Origin: Rhodococcus sp. HNM0563
GTDB taxonomy: Bacteria > Actinomycetota > Actinomycetes > Mycobacteriales > Mycobacteriaceae
Assembly: GCF_012726195.1 (NCBI RefSeq)
Contig: NZ_JAASAF010000012.1
Location: forward strand, 62,001 to 126,000
DNA: 64,000 bases
Direction of reading: 5' to 3'
In this document: piece after piece, positions 32,878 through 42,454 of the stretch
Layout: each line of letters begins with the position of its first letter
How positions within the stretch are numbered: the first letter of the stretch is position 1
Program-made: the position numbers and the translations under genes
The notes under the pieces: model-generated
Database searches by the model: none
Told to the model about the DNA's origin: nothing
What the model saw: only the letters and a program-made list of their open reading frames with translations

Positions 32878-34326
32878 TTAGCCGACTGCCCCTTCCATCT
32901 GCAGTTCGATGAGCCGGTTGAGCTCGAGTGCATATTCCATCGGCAGTTCCTTGGCGATGGGCTCGACGAAGCCACGCACGATCATCGCCATCGCCTCGTC
33001 CTCGTTCAGTCCGCGGCTCATCAGGTAGAACAGCTGATCGTCGCTGACCTTGGAGACGGTGGCTTCATGCCCCATCGTCACGTCGTCCTCGCGAATGTCG
33101 ACGTAAGGGTAGGTGTCGGAACGGCTGATCTGGTCGACGAGCAGCGCGTCGCACTTGACGGTCGACTTCGAGCCGTAGGCGCCCTTGTTGACCTGGACGA
33201 GGCCGCGGTACGACGCACGGCCACCGGCACGCGCGACAGACTTCGACACGATCGTCGAGGAGGTGTGCGGCGCCAGGTGGAGCATCTTCGCGCCGGTGTC
33301 CTGGTGCTGGCCCTCGCCGGCGAACGCGACCGAGAGCACCTCGCCGCGGGCGTGCTCGCCCATCATCCACACGGCGGGGTACTTCATCGTCACCTTGGAA
33401 CCGATGTTGCCGTCGATCCACTCCATCGAGCCACCCGCCTCGACCTTGGTGCGCTTGGTCACCAGGTTGTAGACGTTGTTCGACCAGTTCTGGATCGTCG
33501 TGTAGCGGCAGTGGCCACCCTTCTTGACGATGATCTCGACGACCGCGGAGTGCAGCGAGTCGGACTTGTAGATCGGTGCCGTGCACCCCTCGACGTAGTG
33601 CACGGACGCATTCTCGTCGACGATGATCAGCGTGCGCTCGAACTGGCCCATGTTCTCGGTGTTGATCCGGAAGTAGGCCTGCAGCGGGATGTCGACGTGG
33701 ACACCCGGCGGGACATAGATGAACGAGCCACCCGACCACACCGCGGTGTTGAGTGCGGAGAACTTGTTGTCGCCGGCCGGGATCACCGTGCCGAAGTACT
33801 CGCGGAACAGCTCGGGGTGCTCGCGCAGACCCGAGTCGGTGTCGAGGAAGATCACGCCCTGCGACTCGAGGTCCTCACGGATCTGGTGGTAGACCACCTC
33901 GGACTCGTACTGAGCGGCGACACCCGAGACGAGACGCTGCTTCTCCGCTTCCGGGATACCCAGCTTGTCGTAGGTGTTCTTGATGTCGTCGGGCAGGTCG
34001 TCCCAGCTCGCGGCCTGCTTCTCCGTGGAACGCACGAAGTACTTGATGTTGTCGAAGTCGATCCCGTCGAGTTTCGAACCCCACACCGGCATCGGCTTCT
34101 TGTCGAAGGTCCGCAGCGCCTTGAGACGGATGTCGAGCATCCACTCGGGCTCGCTCTTCTTCGAGGAGATGTCGCGCACGACGTCCTCGGACAGGCCGCG
34201 CTGCGCCACCGCGCCGGCAGCGTCGGAGTCCGACCAGCCGTATTCGTAGTGGCCGAGAGACTCGATGGTCTCTTCCTGCGTCAGCGGTGTACCGGCGCCG
34301 GATGTCTGGTCCGATGTGACGGTCAT
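32878..34326 (-). CDS. sufB: SufB scaffold protein
   Basis: 482 residues; main Fe-S assembly scaffold. Conserved elements: [27 protein letters not shown] with the assembly Cys, and a C-terminal [20 protein letters not shown]. No intein is present (M. tuberculosis SufB has one; this length is uninterrupted). ATG 34326 with GGAAGGAG upstream gives [10 protein letters not shown]. First structural gene of the operon, 100 bases after sufR. Confidence 0.97.
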   Translation of the reverse strand: MTVTSDQTSGAGTPLTQEETIESLGHYEYGWSDSDAAGAVAQRGLSEDVVRDISSKKSEPEWMLDIRLKALRTFDKKPMPVWGSKLDGIDFDNIKYFVRSTEKQAASWDDLPDDIKNTYDKLGIPEAEKQRLVSGVAAQYESEVVYHQIREDLESQGVIFLDTDSGLREHPELFREYFGTVIPAGDNKFSALNTAVWSGGSFIYVPPGVHVDIPLQAYFRINTENMGQFERTLIIVDENASVHYVEGCTAPIYKSDSLHSAVVEIIVKKGGHCRYTTIQNWSNNVYNLVTKRTKVEAGGSMEWIDGNIGSKVTMKYPAVWMMGEHARGEVLSVAFAGEGQHQDTGAKMLHLAPHTSSTIVSKSVARAGGRASYRGLVQVNKGAYGSKSTVKCDALLVDQISRSDTYPYVDIREDDVTMGHEATVSKVSDDQLFYLMSRGLNEDEAMAMIVRGFVEPIAKELPMEYALELNRLIELQMEGAVG

Positions 34327-34426
34327 GCGGGCTCCTTCCGGAGTGGGGTGGTTGTCGGCGCGGGCTGTACCGACGGACGAACTTCGGGATGTCTGGTGTT
34401 TCTGATCTCTTGCGGTTTGCTGCGGG

Positions 34427-35206
34427 TCACGGACTCGGCGACTCCTTGGTGGGGAGCACCGGCACGTGGGTGGTGCAGAATGCGTCGCCGTTGGCGATTG
34501 TCGCGAGACGCTGCACGTGACTGCCGAGCAACTCCACGAATGCGTCCTGTTCCGCCTCGCAGAGTTCGGGGAACTCCTCGGCGACATGGGAGACCGGGCA
34601 ATGGTGCTGGCAGATCTGCACGCCGGCCCCGACGCGGCGTGTCGATGCCGCGAATCCCGCAGCACTGAAGGCCGCGGCGATCTCGTCGGCCACCGTGTCG
34701 ATCTCGTCGTCCGATTCGACCGGTTCGATACCGCCCACGATGGATTGGACCCGGCGGCGCGCGAAGTCTTCGATCGCGGCAGAGCCGCCGAGCTCACGCA
34801 GGTGGCGCATCGCCGCGCCGGCGAGATCGTCGTACGAATGCCCGAGACGGGCACGACCGAGGGAAGTGAGCTGGAATCGCCTGGCGGGGCGCCCTCTACC
34901 CCGCGCCTTCGCGCGCGGCGGCACCACCGACTGGGCTTCACCGGACTCGATGAGTGCATCGAGGTGGCGGCGCACACCTGCTGTGCTCAGACCGAGTCGC
35001 TCTCCGATGTCGGTTGCGGTGACCGGTCCGTTCTCGACCAGTAGTTTCACGACCGCAGCACGGGTCTGTCCTTCGTGGTGCTCGCGTCCGGCCGATGGAC
35101 GCACAGAACCCGCGGCAGGTGCTCGACCTGCGCGTTCTGTCTGTTCCACGAACTCTGACGGGCTTTTCACAACACCAGTGTGACGGAATTCAAGGCCCGG
35201 GTCCAC
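34427..35206 (-). CDS. sufR: SufR, Fe-S sensing repressor of the SUF operon
   Basis: 259 residues from GTG 35206. N-terminal winged HTH ([20 protein letters not shown], then [20 protein letters not shown]). The C-terminal sensor has cysteines in [12 protein letters not shown] and ELCEAEQD plus FCTTH, the pattern that binds the cluster in SufR. Start uncertain: 35206 has AGGAAGG at 35217-35223; GTG at 35170, 35149 or 35104 would give shorter forms. The choice matters because a SufR-type operator lies at 35167-35181, inside the longer coding frame. Matches Rv1460. Confidence 0.88.
   Translation of the reverse strand: MDPGLEFRHTGVVKSPSEFVEQTERAGRAPAAGSVRPSAGREHHEGQTRAAVVKLLVENGPVTATDIGERLGLSTAGVRRHLDALIESGEAQSVVPPRAKARGRGRPARRFQLTSLGRARLGHSYDDLAGAAMRHLRELGGSAAIEDFARRRVQSIVGGIEPVESDDEIDTVADEIAAAFSAAGFAASTRRVGAGVQICQHHCPVSHVAEEFPELCEAEQDAFVELLGSHVQRLATIANGDAFCTTHVPVLPTKESPSP
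35167..35181. promoter_or_regulatory. SufR operator-like palindrome
   Basis: TCACA-ACACC-AGTGT is the exact complement form of ACACT-N5-TGTGA, the palindrome I recall for mycobacterial SufR. It sits at the 5' end of sufR, about 105 bases from the divergent mptB -10. Either sufR translation starts downstream of it, or SufR acts as a roadblock within its own gene. Confidence 0.7.
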
Positions 35207-35286
35207 CAAGGGTGCCCTTCCTCACCGCGGGAATAGTGGGAACAGAGGGCGCGGCGGACGCTTCGGGGCACCTCCCCGGCGCCCGT

Positions 35287-35292
35287 TACGCT
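35287..35292 (+). promoter_or_regulatory. -10 element for leaderless mptB
   Basis: TACGCT ends six bases before GTG 35299. No ribosome site is visible upstream of that GTG, consistent with a leaderless message. Confidence 0.55.
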
Positions 35293-35298
35293 TCCTTG

Positions 35299-37038
35299 GT
35301 GCCGCCGACTTCACCCGAAACCGATTCCCCCTCGGATCCGCGCTCCGACGGAACCGGTATCGGCACCCGCGCGCTCACGCTCATCCGACGCGTCTTCGGC
35401 GTCGACGGCCGGGGCGCAGGCCACGACGTGGCCACGGTCCTGCACGGCGACGAAACCGACGGCCGCGGACTCGACACCACCGAGACCGTCCAACTGCACC
35501 GCATCCGGCTGTTCGGTGCGACCGGCGCCGTCCTGATGGCCATCGGCGCGCTCGGTGCCGGTGCCCAGCCCGTCCTGCAGAATCCCGTGCAGGGCGTCCG
35601 CGCACTCGGGCTCGCCGCGCGGATGCCCAGTGCCGCGCTGACCCTGACCATGACGGGGACCGTCCTCGTCGTCCTCGCGTGGCTCCTGCTCGGGCGTTTC
35701 GCGATCGGACGCCGCGACCCCGACGGGCAACCGCGTCGCCTGACCCGGTCGCAACTCGACCGCACGCTGCTGCTGTGGATCCTCCCGCTGGTCGTGGCAC
35801 CCCCCATGTTCAGCAAGGACGTGTACTCCTACCTCGCGCAGAGTGAGATCGCCGCACGCGGCATGGACCCGTACGGCATCGGGCCTGCCGGGGCGCTCGG
35901 TGTCGATCACGTCCTGACCCGAACGGTGCCGAACATCTGGCGTGACACTTCCGCACCGTACGGACCCGCCTTCATCTGGCTCGGTGAGAAGATCGCTTTC
36001 CTCACCGGTGAGAACATCGTCGCGGGCATCTTCGTGCACCGGCTGTTCGCACTGCTCGGCGTCGCCCTGATCGTGTGGGCGCTGCCGCGTCTGGCGCGAC
36101 GGTGCGGGGTGGCCCCGGTGAGCGCTCTGTGGCTCGGCGCCGCGAATCCGCTGTTGCTGTTCCATCTGGTGGCGGGCATCCACAACGAAGCATTGATGCT
36201 CGGGCTCATGCTCGCGGGTGTCGAACTGGCACTGCGCGGGGTCTACAGCGACACCGCCCGCACCTCACGGTGGCAGGCCGCTGCATGGCTCGTGACCGGC
36301 ACGTCCGTGATCTCGTTGTCGTCGATGATCAAGGTGCCCACGCTGCTCGCGCTCGGCTTCGTCGGCATGGCCCTGGCGCGGAAGTGGGGCGGGTCGGTGC
36401 GAGCGGTACTCGCGGCAGCCGCGGTGCTCGGTGTCGTCGCGCTCACGGTGATCGCGTTGATCAGTTGGGGCAGCGGCCTCGGGTTGGGCTGGACACACAC
36501 GTTGGGAACTGCCACCGAGGTCCGCAGCTGGATGTCGATCCCCACGCTGCTCGGTGTCGGCACCGGCCTGGCCGGAGTCCTGCTCGGTCTGGGCGACCAC
36601 ACGACGGCGGTGTTGTCCATCACACGACCGCTCGCCGCACTCGTCGCGGCGTTCGTCACTGTGCGGATGCTGCTGGCAGTGCTGACGGGGCGACTGCATC
36701 CTGTCGGCGCTCTGGGTGTCTCGCTCGGTGCGATCGTGCTGCTGTTCCCGGTGGTTCAACCCTGGTACCTGCTGTGGGCGGTAATTCCGTTGGCTGCGTG
36801 GGCGACCCGACCCGTCTTCCGCATCCCGACGATCGTGTTCTCCTCGGTGGTCAGCGTGATCCTGATGCCCAACGGTGGCGAGTACCAACCGTTCATCATC
36901 GTGCAGGCTGCCATCGCCACGATCGTGGTCGCAGGTCTCCTGATCGTCGCGACCCGAACCCTGCTGCCGTGGCGCGGTGAAGATCACGCACCGGCGCGCC
37001 CCACCGAGACCGCCGACGCCTACGCTGGAAACCCGTGA
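35299..37038 (+). CDS. mptB: Alpha-(1->6)-mannopyranosyltransferase MptB
   Basis: 579 residues; GT-C glycosyltransferase using polyprenyl-phosphomannose to build the lipomannan/lipoarabinomannan core. About twelve membrane helices from residue ~75. Catalytic-type loop FSKDVYSYLAQSEIA with the acidic Asp, and the LHRIRLFGATGAVLMAIGAL entry helix. N-terminal ~65 residues are polar. GTG 35299 is chosen for its leaderless -10; the frame stays open upstream into sufR territory. Order sufR-mptB-ABC-ctaA equals Rv1460-Rv1459c-Rv1458c-Rv1457c-Rv1456c. Confidence 0.92.
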   Translation: MPPTSPETDSPSDPRSDGTGIGTRALTLIRRVFGVDGRGAGHDVATVLHGDETDGRGLDTTETVQLHRIRLFGATGAVLMAIGALGAGAQPVLQNPVQGVRALGLAARMPSAALTLTMTGTVLVVLAWLLLGRFAIGRRDPDGQPRRLTRSQLDRTLLLWILPLVVAPPMFSKDVYSYLAQSEIAARGMDPYGIGPAGALGVDHVLTRTVPNIWRDTSAPYGPAFIWLGEKIAFLTGENIVAGIFVHRLFALLGVALIVWALPRLARRCGVAPVSALWLGAANPLLLFHLVAGIHNEALMLGLMLAGVELALRGVYSDTARTSRWQAAAWLVTGTSVISLSSMIKVPTLLALGFVGMALARKWGGSVRAVLAAAAVLGVVALTVIALISWGSGLGLGWTHTLGTATEVRSWMSIPTLLGVGTGLAGVLLGLGDHTTAVLSITRPLAALVAAFVTVRMLLAVLTGRLHPVGALGVSLGAIVLLFPVVQPWYLLWAVIPLAAWATRPVFRIPTIVFSSVVSVILMPNGGEYQPFIIVQAAIATIVVAGLLIVATRTLLPWRGEDHAPARPTETADAYAGNP

Positions 37039-37976
37039 CCTCGAAATCTGCCGCAGGTGCGGCTCCCGCTGTGCGCCTGGACGGCGTCGTCAAGAAATTC
37101 GGGGGTGTGACCGCGGTCGACGGACTCGACCTGACCGTCGAACCCGCTCAGGTCCTCGCTCTACTCGGCCCCAACGGCGCCGGTAAGACCACCACGGTGG
37201 AAATGTGCGAGGGATTTGTCACCCCCGAAGAGGGCACTGTCCGTGTTCTCGGACTCGACCCGATCACCCAGTCCGACCTCCTACGGCCACGGATCGGGGT
37301 CATGCTGCAGGGCGGCGGCGCCTATCCGGGTTCCAAGGCCGGGGAGATGCTCGATCTGGTGGCCGCCTACTCCGCCGATCCACTCGACCCGGATTGGCTC
37401 CTGCAGCGCCTCGGCCTCGAGGATTCCCGCCGCACCCCGTACCGACGGCTCTCCGGTGGGCAGCAGCAGCGCCTCGCGTTGGCCTGCGCGCTCGTCGGCC
37501 GCCCGGAACTGGTGTTCCTCGACGAACCCACGGCCGGATTGGACGCTCAGGCCAGGCTGCTGGTGTGGGAACTGATCGACGCGCTACGCCACGATGGCGT
37601 CAGCGTGTTGCTCACCACTCACTTGATGAACGAAGCGGAAGAACTCGCCGACGAGATCGTCATCATCGATCACGGCAAGGTCGTCGCTTCGGGAACTCCC
37701 GAAGAGGTCACCCGGATCGGGGCGGAAGGCCAACTGTGGCTGTCGGCGCCACCCGATCTCGACGTCACCCCGTTGCGGACCGCACTGGCGGAGCACCGGG
37801 TGCGCGAAGCACTGCCCGGACGTTATCTCGTCGAAGGCGATATCGATCCGTCCGTGGTCGCCGCGGCAGCCACGTGGTGCGCCGAGCAAGGCGCGCTGGC
37901 CACGGAGATCCGCGTCGACCAGCGCAGCCTCGAGGACGTGTTCCTCGAACTCACAGGACGGGAACTGAGAGGTTGA
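37035..37976 (+). CDS. ABC transporter ATPase (ABC-2 exporter type)
   Basis: 313 residues. Walker A LGPNGAGKTTTVE, signature LSGGQQQRLALACAL, Walker B LVFLDEPTAGLD, switch TTHLMNEAEELA, plus a C-terminal 85-residue regulatory tail (RSLEDVFLELTGREL) typical of DrrA-like exporters. GTG overlaps the mptB stop (GTGA). Works with the permease encoded next. Rv1458c equivalent; substrate unknown, envelope or heme-related export is suggested by neighbours only. Confidence 0.92.
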   Translation: MTSKSAAGAAPAVRLDGVVKKFGGVTAVDGLDLTVEPAQVLALLGPNGAGKTTTVEMCEGFVTPEEGTVRVLGLDPITQSDLLRPRIGVMLQGGGAYPGSKAGEMLDLVAAYSADPLDPDWLLQRLGLEDSRRTPYRRLSGGQQQRLALACALVGRPELVFLDEPTAGLDAQARLLVWELIDALRHDGVSVLLTTHLMNEAEELADEIVIIDHGKVVASGTPEEVTRIGAEGQLWLSAPPDLDVTPLRTALAEHRVREALPGRYLVEGDIDPSVVAAAATWCAEQGALATEIRVDQRSLEDVFLELTGRELRG

Positions 37977-37978
37977 GT

Positions 37979-38773
37979 GTGACATCCCGCGACCGCCCGG
38001 CCAACAATCGCTTCGCCCCCGGCACCTTCACACCGGGTCCACGACCGAATGCGCCCGCCAAGATGCTCGTGGCACAGTCCCGGATGGAACTGACCCTGCT
38101 GCTGCGCAACGGCGAGCAACTCCTGCTGACGATGTTCATCCCGATCACGTTGCTGATCGGACTCACCCTCCTGCCGATCGGAGATCTCGGCGACGCCCGA
38201 GTCGACCGGGTCCTGCCCGCGGTGATGATGGTGGCGGTGATGTCCACCGCGTTCACCGGCCAGGCAATCGCCGTCGGATTCGACCGCAGGTACGGTGCAC
38301 TGAAAAGGATCGGTGCGACCGCGCTCCCGAAATGGGGCATCATCGCAGGTAAGAGCACTGCGGTCGGCATCGTAGTGGTGATGCAATCAATTCTTCTCGG
38401 CGCCATCGGACTCGCGCTGGGCTGGCGCCCGAGTCCGACAGGGTTGGTTATCGGAGCGGTGGTCATCGCGCTGGGAACGGTGATGTTCGCGACGCTCGGA
38501 CTGCTCCTCGGCGGCACGCTGCGCGCGGAGATCGTGCTGGCGCTCGCGAACATCGTGTGGTTCGTGCTGCTCGGCATCGGCAGCGTCGTACTACTCGACG
38601 ACGTGATCCCCGAAGCCCTCGTGCACGTCGTGCGTCTGGTTCCGTCGGGTGCATTGACCCTCTCGCTCGACTCCGCGATCGCAGGGGCCGTGGACTGGCT
38701 GTCGATCGTCGTGATGGCCGTGTGGGCCCTGATCGGCGGCGTGGCCGCGAGCCGATGGTTCCGCTTCACCTGA
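37979..38773 (+). CDS. ABC-2 type permease
   Basis: 264 residues with six helices. A ~35-residue polar N-terminus (TFTPGPRPNAPAKMLVAQSR) leads to helices near 57, 80, 130, 165, 190 and 235. ABC-2 signature region FTGQAIAVGFDRRYGALKRI lies between helices 2 and 3. GTG 37979 has GAGAGG six bases upstream; a TTG at 37973 overlaps the ATPase stop and is an alternative. Rv1457c equivalent. Forms a half- or full exporter with the previous gene product. Confidence 0.9.
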   Translation: MTSRDRPANNRFAPGTFTPGPRPNAPAKMLVAQSRMELTLLLRNGEQLLLTMFIPITLLIGLTLLPIGDLGDARVDRVLPAVMMVAVMSTAFTGQAIAVGFDRRYGALKRIGATALPKWGIIAGKSTAVGIVVVMQSILLGAIGLALGWRPSPTGLVIGAVVIALGTVMFATLGLLLGGTLRAEIVLALANIVWFVLLGIGSVVLLDDVIPEALVHVVRLVPSGALTLSLDSAIAGAVDWLSIVVMAVWALIGGVAASRWFRFT

Positions 38774-38824
38774 CCTTGCCCGAACCACCCAACTACAAGC
38801 CGTAGTGGACGGAGTCGTACCATC

Positions 38825-39796
38825 GTGTCCGTGTTGTATCGCGGCTATCTGAGCCTTGTCGACCGTCTCCCTCTACCGTCCCTGCGGACCCAGCGGGCAA
38901 TCGCCTTCCTGTCGATCGTGGTGCAGGGCGGTATCGCGGTGACCGGTTCGGTGGTGCGCGTGACCGCATCGGGTCTCGGATGCCCCACATGGCCGCAATG
39001 TTTCCCCGGGTCCCTGGTTCCGGTCGGCGTATCCAGCAGCGTGAACACGCTCCACCAGATCGTCGAGTTCGGAAACCGCCTGCTCACCTTCGTCGTGGTG
39101 CTCGTCGCGGCCGCGATTGTGCTTGCGGTGACACGCGCGCGCCGTCGCCGCGAGGTCATCGCCTGGGCATGGCTGATGCCCGCAGGCACCGTGCTGCAGG
39201 CCATCATCGGTGGCATCACCGTCCTGACGGGCCTGCTGTGGTGGACCGTCGCGATCCACCTGCTGGTGTCGATGGGGATGGTCTGGCTCGCCACCGTGCT
39301 CTTCGCGAAGGTCGGCGAACCCGACGACGGTGTGGTGGTGCAGGTTCTCCCGCAGCCACTGCGGTGGTTGACCGCGCTGTCCGGTATTGCGCTCGCCGGG
39401 GTCCTGATCGCCGGGACGATGGTCACCGGCGCTGGCCCGCACGCCGGAGACAAGAGCATCGACCGGCCCGTGCCGCGACTGGATATCGACATCACCACAC
39501 TCGTGCACCTGCACGCCGAACTGCTCGTCGCGTATCTGGCGTTGCTCGTCGGCCTCACCTTCGCCGTGTATGCGGTGGAGACCACGAACGCTGTCAAACT
39601 TCGCCTCAAGGTCGTGCTGGCCCTGGTCGTCGCGCAATCCTGCATCGGCCTCGTGCAGTTCTGGACAGATGTCCCGGCGGTGCTCGTGGTGTTCCACGTC
39701 GCAGGTGCCGGACTGTGCACCGCCGCTACCGCCGCGGTCTGGGCCGCAGGTCGGATCCGCACCCAGTCGCCGCACCGCGAGCCGGTCACGGTCTGA
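38825..39796 (+). CDS. ctaA: Heme A synthase
   Basis: 323 residues, eight membrane helices. Oxidises heme O to heme A for cytochrome aa3. Conserved histidines sit in LHQIVEFGNRLLT, VAIHLLVSMGM, LVHLHAELLVA and VVFHVAGAGL. A cysteine pair in GLGCPTWPQC on the first outer loop is the pair seen in Bacillus-type CtaA. GAGPHAGD marks the second half. A TACCAT box lies seven bases before an in-frame GTG at 38831, so a leaderless start six bases later is possible. CtaB, its partner, is at 41266. Confidence 0.94.
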   Translation: MSVLYRGYLSLVDRLPLPSLRTQRAIAFLSIVVQGGIAVTGSVVRVTASGLGCPTWPQCFPGSLVPVGVSSSVNTLHQIVEFGNRLLTFVVVLVAAAIVLAVTRARRRREVIAWAWLMPAGTVLQAIIGGITVLTGLLWWTVAIHLLVSMGMVWLATVLFAKVGEPDDGVVVQVLPQPLRWLTALSGIALAGVLIAGTMVTGAGPHAGDKSIDRPVPRLDIDITTLVHLHAELLVAYLALLVGLTFAVYAVETTNAVKLRLKVVLALVVAQSCIGLVQFWTDVPAVLVVFHVAGAGLCTAATAAVWAAGRIRTQSPHREPVTV

Positions 39797-39814
39797 ACCT
39801 CCCTGCAGATACCG

Positions 39815-39849
39815 TTTCGGCCGCCCGAGCTGAGCTCGGGCGGCCGAAA
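39815..39849. terminator. Bidirectional terminator hairpin
   Basis: TTTCGGCCGCCCGAGC pairs perfectly with GCTCGGGCGGCCGAAA over TGA. On the plus strand the stem ends with AAA, and on the minus strand it gives a short T run. Between convergent ctaA and the Rv1455-like gene. Confidence 0.85.
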
Positions 39850-39869
39850 TGGCGTTCTGAGGGTTCCGT

Positions 39870-40211
39870 TCAGCGTTCGTTACGTGCCTTCGGAAAACGC
39901 GTCTGATTCGCGACCCATCCTGCCATCTTCTTCCAGTGCCCCCGGGCCGGATCTGCGATGCTCGTGACCTCACGCTCCCATCCGGAGACGGTGACGTTGG
40001 GCAGTGCCGCGACGACCGCGTGGGCGGTCGGCAGGTCGGCGACCATACGATCACCGAGCACACCGTCCTCGGCGACGACGGTGATCCGCACGCCCGCGTA
40101 CCCGACGGGCTGAATGACCGCCTTGGCGGTTTCGCCGTGCTCAGCGACGAAGCTGCGGAGAGACGAGACGATATCGGCCGGTGCCTGCGTGGTCTGGGTT
40201 TCGACGCTCAT
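39870..40211 (-). CDS. Conserved hypothetical protein (Rv1455-like)
   Basis: 113 residues, soluble. MSVETQTTQAPADIVSSLRS start, then AVIQPVGYAGVRITVVAEDG, DRMVADLPTAHAVVAALPNV and a basic C-terminal end (GHWKKMAGWVANQTRFPKAR). No catalytic motif recognised. ATG 40211 has a TATTCT box six bases upstream, giving a leaderless message. Conserved between ctaA and qor across mycobacteria, so probably functional; role unknown. Confidence 0.75.
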   Translation of the reverse strand: MSVETQTTQAPADIVSSLRSFVAEHGETAKAVIQPVGYAGVRITVVAEDGVLGDRMVADLPTAHAVVAALPNVTVSGWEREVTSIADPARGHWKKMAGWVANQTRFPKARNER

Positions 40212-40217
40212 GTCTGC

Positions 40218-40227
40218 AGAATACTGT
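40218..40227. promoter_or_regulatory. Overlapping divergent -10 elements, both leaderless
   Basis: Minus strand TATTCT (40223-40218) ends six bases before ATG 40211. Plus strand TACTGT (40222-40227) ends six bases before ATG 40234. The two hexamers share 40222-40223, so only one polymerase can open this region at a time. The whole intergenic gap is 22 bases. Confidence 0.7.
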
Positions 40228-40233
40228 GGCCGT

Positions 40234-41199
40234 ATGCGCGCAATCCAAGTGGCACAGCACGGCGGTCCGGAAGTACTCGTCCCGGCCGAACTCCCCGACC
40301 CCGAACCCGGCCCCGGCGATCTACTCGTCCGGACCGAGGCGATCGGCGTCAATTTCATCGACACCTATTTTCGGACCGGGATGTACGGCACGGATCTACC
40401 GCACATCCCGGGTTCGGAAGGTACCGGCACGGTGGTGGCCGTCGGCGCCGATGTCGACGACGTCAGCGTCGGACAGCGTGTGGCGTGGTGCGCGGCACCG
40501 GGTTCGTACGCCGAACTGGTCCGCGTCCCGGCTGCCGTGGCTGTGCCCGTCCCGGACACGGTTCCCGCCGAGCAGGCCGCCTCGGTGCTGCTGCAGGGAA
40601 TGACCGCGCACTACCTGATCGAATCGACCTATCCGGCGCAGCCCGGCGACACCGTCCTCGTGCATGCGGGAGCCGGCGGCGTCGGACTGCTCCTGACACA
40701 GCTCGCGGTCGCCAAGGGCGTCCGCGTGATCACCACGGTCTCGACCGACGAGAAAGAGACACTGTCGCGGCAGGCGGGTGCCGCCGAAGTCCTGCGGTAC
40801 GGCGAGGACCTCGCCGAGCAGGTCCGGGCACGCACCGGAGGCGACGGAGTCGCCGCCGTATACGACGGGGTCGGTGCCGCGACCTTCGAGGCGTCGCTGG
40901 CGTCGCTGCGCATCCGTGGCACGCTGGCACTGTTCGGAGCCGCCAGCGGCGCAGTGCCCCCGTTCGATCTCCAGCGACTCAACCCGGCCGGATCATTGTT
41001 CGTCACCCGTCCGACGCTGGCACACCATACGCTGACCCGCGAGGAACTGCTGTGGCGTTCCGGCGACGTGTTTGCGGCGATCGCAGCGGGGACGCTCGCC
41101 ATCCGGGTCGGCGCGACGTATCCCCTCGCCGACGCCGCCCGGGCCCACACCGACCTCGAGTCACGGCGCACCACCGGTTCGATCGTGCTGATCCCCTGA
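40234..41199 (+). CDS. qor: NADPH:quinone oxidoreductase (zeta-crystallin type)
   Basis: 321 residues of the medium-chain dehydrogenase superfamily without zinc ligands. MRAIQVAQHGGPEVL start, GVNFIDTYFRTGMY, cofactor loop VHAGAGGVGLLLTQLAVAKG, and YPLADAARAHTDLESRRTTG near the end. Reduces quinones or enones with NADPH. Leaderless promoter. Neighbour of cytochrome oxidase assembly genes, equivalent of Rv1454c. Confidence 0.9.
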   Translation: MRAIQVAQHGGPEVLVPAELPDPEPGPGDLLVRTEAIGVNFIDTYFRTGMYGTDLPHIPGSEGTGTVVAVGADVDDVSVGQRVAWCAAPGSYAELVRVPAAVAVPVPDTVPAEQAASVLLQGMTAHYLIESTYPAQPGDTVLVHAGAGGVGLLLTQLAVAKGVRVITTVSTDEKETLSRQAGAAEVLRYGEDLAEQVRARTGGDGVAAVYDGVGAATFEASLASLRIRGTLALFGAASGAVPPFDLQRLNPAGSLFVTRPTLAHHTLTREELLWRSGDVFAAIAAGTLAIRVGATYPLADAARAHTDLESRRTTGSIVLIP

Positions 41200-41211
41200 C
41201 ACGACGACACA

Positions 41212-41255
41212 CGCGATCACCCTGGTTTCCCGAAGTGGAAACCAGGGTGATCGCG
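41212..41255. terminator. Strong bidirectional terminator hairpin
   Basis: CGCGATCACCCTGGTTTCC pairs perfectly (19 bp) with GGAAACCAGGGTGATCGCG over a 6-base loop, between convergent qor and ctaB. Confidence 0.88.
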
Positions 41256-41265
41256 GAAATACGGG

Positions 41266-42243
41266 TCAGAAGTACGACGCGATGGTGGGCAGGTCCAGGA
41301 CCGAGTCCACCGCGAGACCGAGGCACACGACAGCCAGGTAGTTGTTGGACTGCAGGAACAGTTTGAGCGGCTTGACCGATGCGCCACCCCGAACGCTGTT
41401 GTACAGCTGGTGCGCGACATACAGGAACCACGCCCCCGCCAGCACCGTCACCACTGCGTAGATGAGGCCGGCCGCGGGCACGATGACCAGTGTCGCGAGG
41501 ACCGTCGCCCACGTGTAGAACAGGATCTGCTTGGTCACGTGCTGCTCGGTGGCGATCACCGGAAGCATCGGCACCCCGGCGGCCTTGTAATCCTCTTTGT
41601 AGCGCATCGCGAGCGCCCAGGTGTGCGGTGGAGTCCAGAAGAAGATCACCAGGAACAGTACGATCGGTTCCCAGCTCAGGGACCCGGTGACCGCGGCCCA
41701 GCCGACCATGACCGGCATGCATCCAGCGGCCCCGCCCCACACGACGTTCTGCCACGTGCGGCGCTTGAGCACCATCGTGTAAACGAGCACGTAGAACGCG
41801 ATGGTCGCCACGACCAACAGGCCGGCGAGAAGGTTCGCGCGCCACCACAACCACAGGAACGACGCGAGCCCCAGCACGACACCGAACACGAAGGCATTGC
41901 GGGTCGGAACGGCCTGGCGCGCAAGAGGCCGCAGCGCCGTGCGCTTCATCACCTTGTCGATGTCGGCATCCACCACGCAGTTGAGCGCGTTCGCGCTCGC
42001 GGCACCCATCCACCCGCCGAAGAGGGTGCTCAGGATCAGGACGATGTCGACGCTGCCACGGTCTGCGAACAGCATCGCGGGGATCGTCGCGACAAGCAGC
42101 AACTCGATCACACGCGGCTTGGTCAACGCGATATAGGCGAGCACCGTTCCCGAGAAACGACCCCACGCGGTATCCGGTCGTGGCGTGGCGGGAACCTCCG
42201 GGGCGCCCAAGCCGTGACCTCCTGGTCGCCGCCCTGCTCGCAC
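41266..42243 (-). CDS. ctaB: Protoheme IX farnesyltransferase (heme O synthase)
   Basis: 325 residues; UbiA-family enzyme adding a farnesyl chain to heme B. Around nine helices. First prenyl-binding Asp motif [15 protein letters not shown] and second [15 protein letters not shown]. Start GTG 42243 has AAGGAG five bases upstream; the frame is open to 42375 but without support. Divergent from tkt. Supplies CtaA (38825), so both heme A genes are in this region. Confidence 0.95.
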   Translation of the reverse strand: MRAGRRPGGHGLGAPEVPATPRPDTAWGRFSGTVLAYIALTKPRVIELLLVATIPAMLFADRGSVDIVLILSTLFGGWMGAASANALNCVVDADIDKVMKRTALRPLARQAVPTRNAFVFGVVLGLASFLWLWWRANLLAGLLVVATIAFYVLVYTMVLKRRTWQNVVWGGAAGCMPVMVGWAAVTGSLSWEPIVLFLVIFFWTPPHTWALAMRYKEDYKAAGVPMLPVIATEQHVTKQILFYTWATVLATLVIVPAAGLIYAVVTVLAGAWFLYVAHQLYNSVRGGASVKPLKLFLQSNNYLAVVCLGLAVDSVLDLPTIASYF

Positions 42244-42382
42244 ACTGTCTCCTTGCACCACGCGAATACGCACCTTCGCTCGCCCGCTCACGGTCGCCCG
42301 GTCGTTCGGACGCGCCACTACTACGGACGATGGTAGACCGCAGCCATCTGCGCACCGAATCGACCCGCTCACCACCGGGCAT

Positions 42383-42388
42383 TAGTCT
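42383..42388 (+). promoter_or_regulatory. -10 candidate for the tkt operon
   Basis: TAGTCT in the ctaB-tkt divergent gap, about 66 bases before the tkt start. Confidence 0.4.
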
Positions 42389-42454
42389 GGAGGAGCGCGT
42401 GGGGCTTTGACACCCGCCGGCACCCCGTACACCCATGTCAGGAGACTTCTGCTC

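Noticed and set aside
32239-34668. 809-codon open frame on the plus strand
   Set aside because: Antisense to sufB and sufD; composition is that of a reverse-frame artefact.
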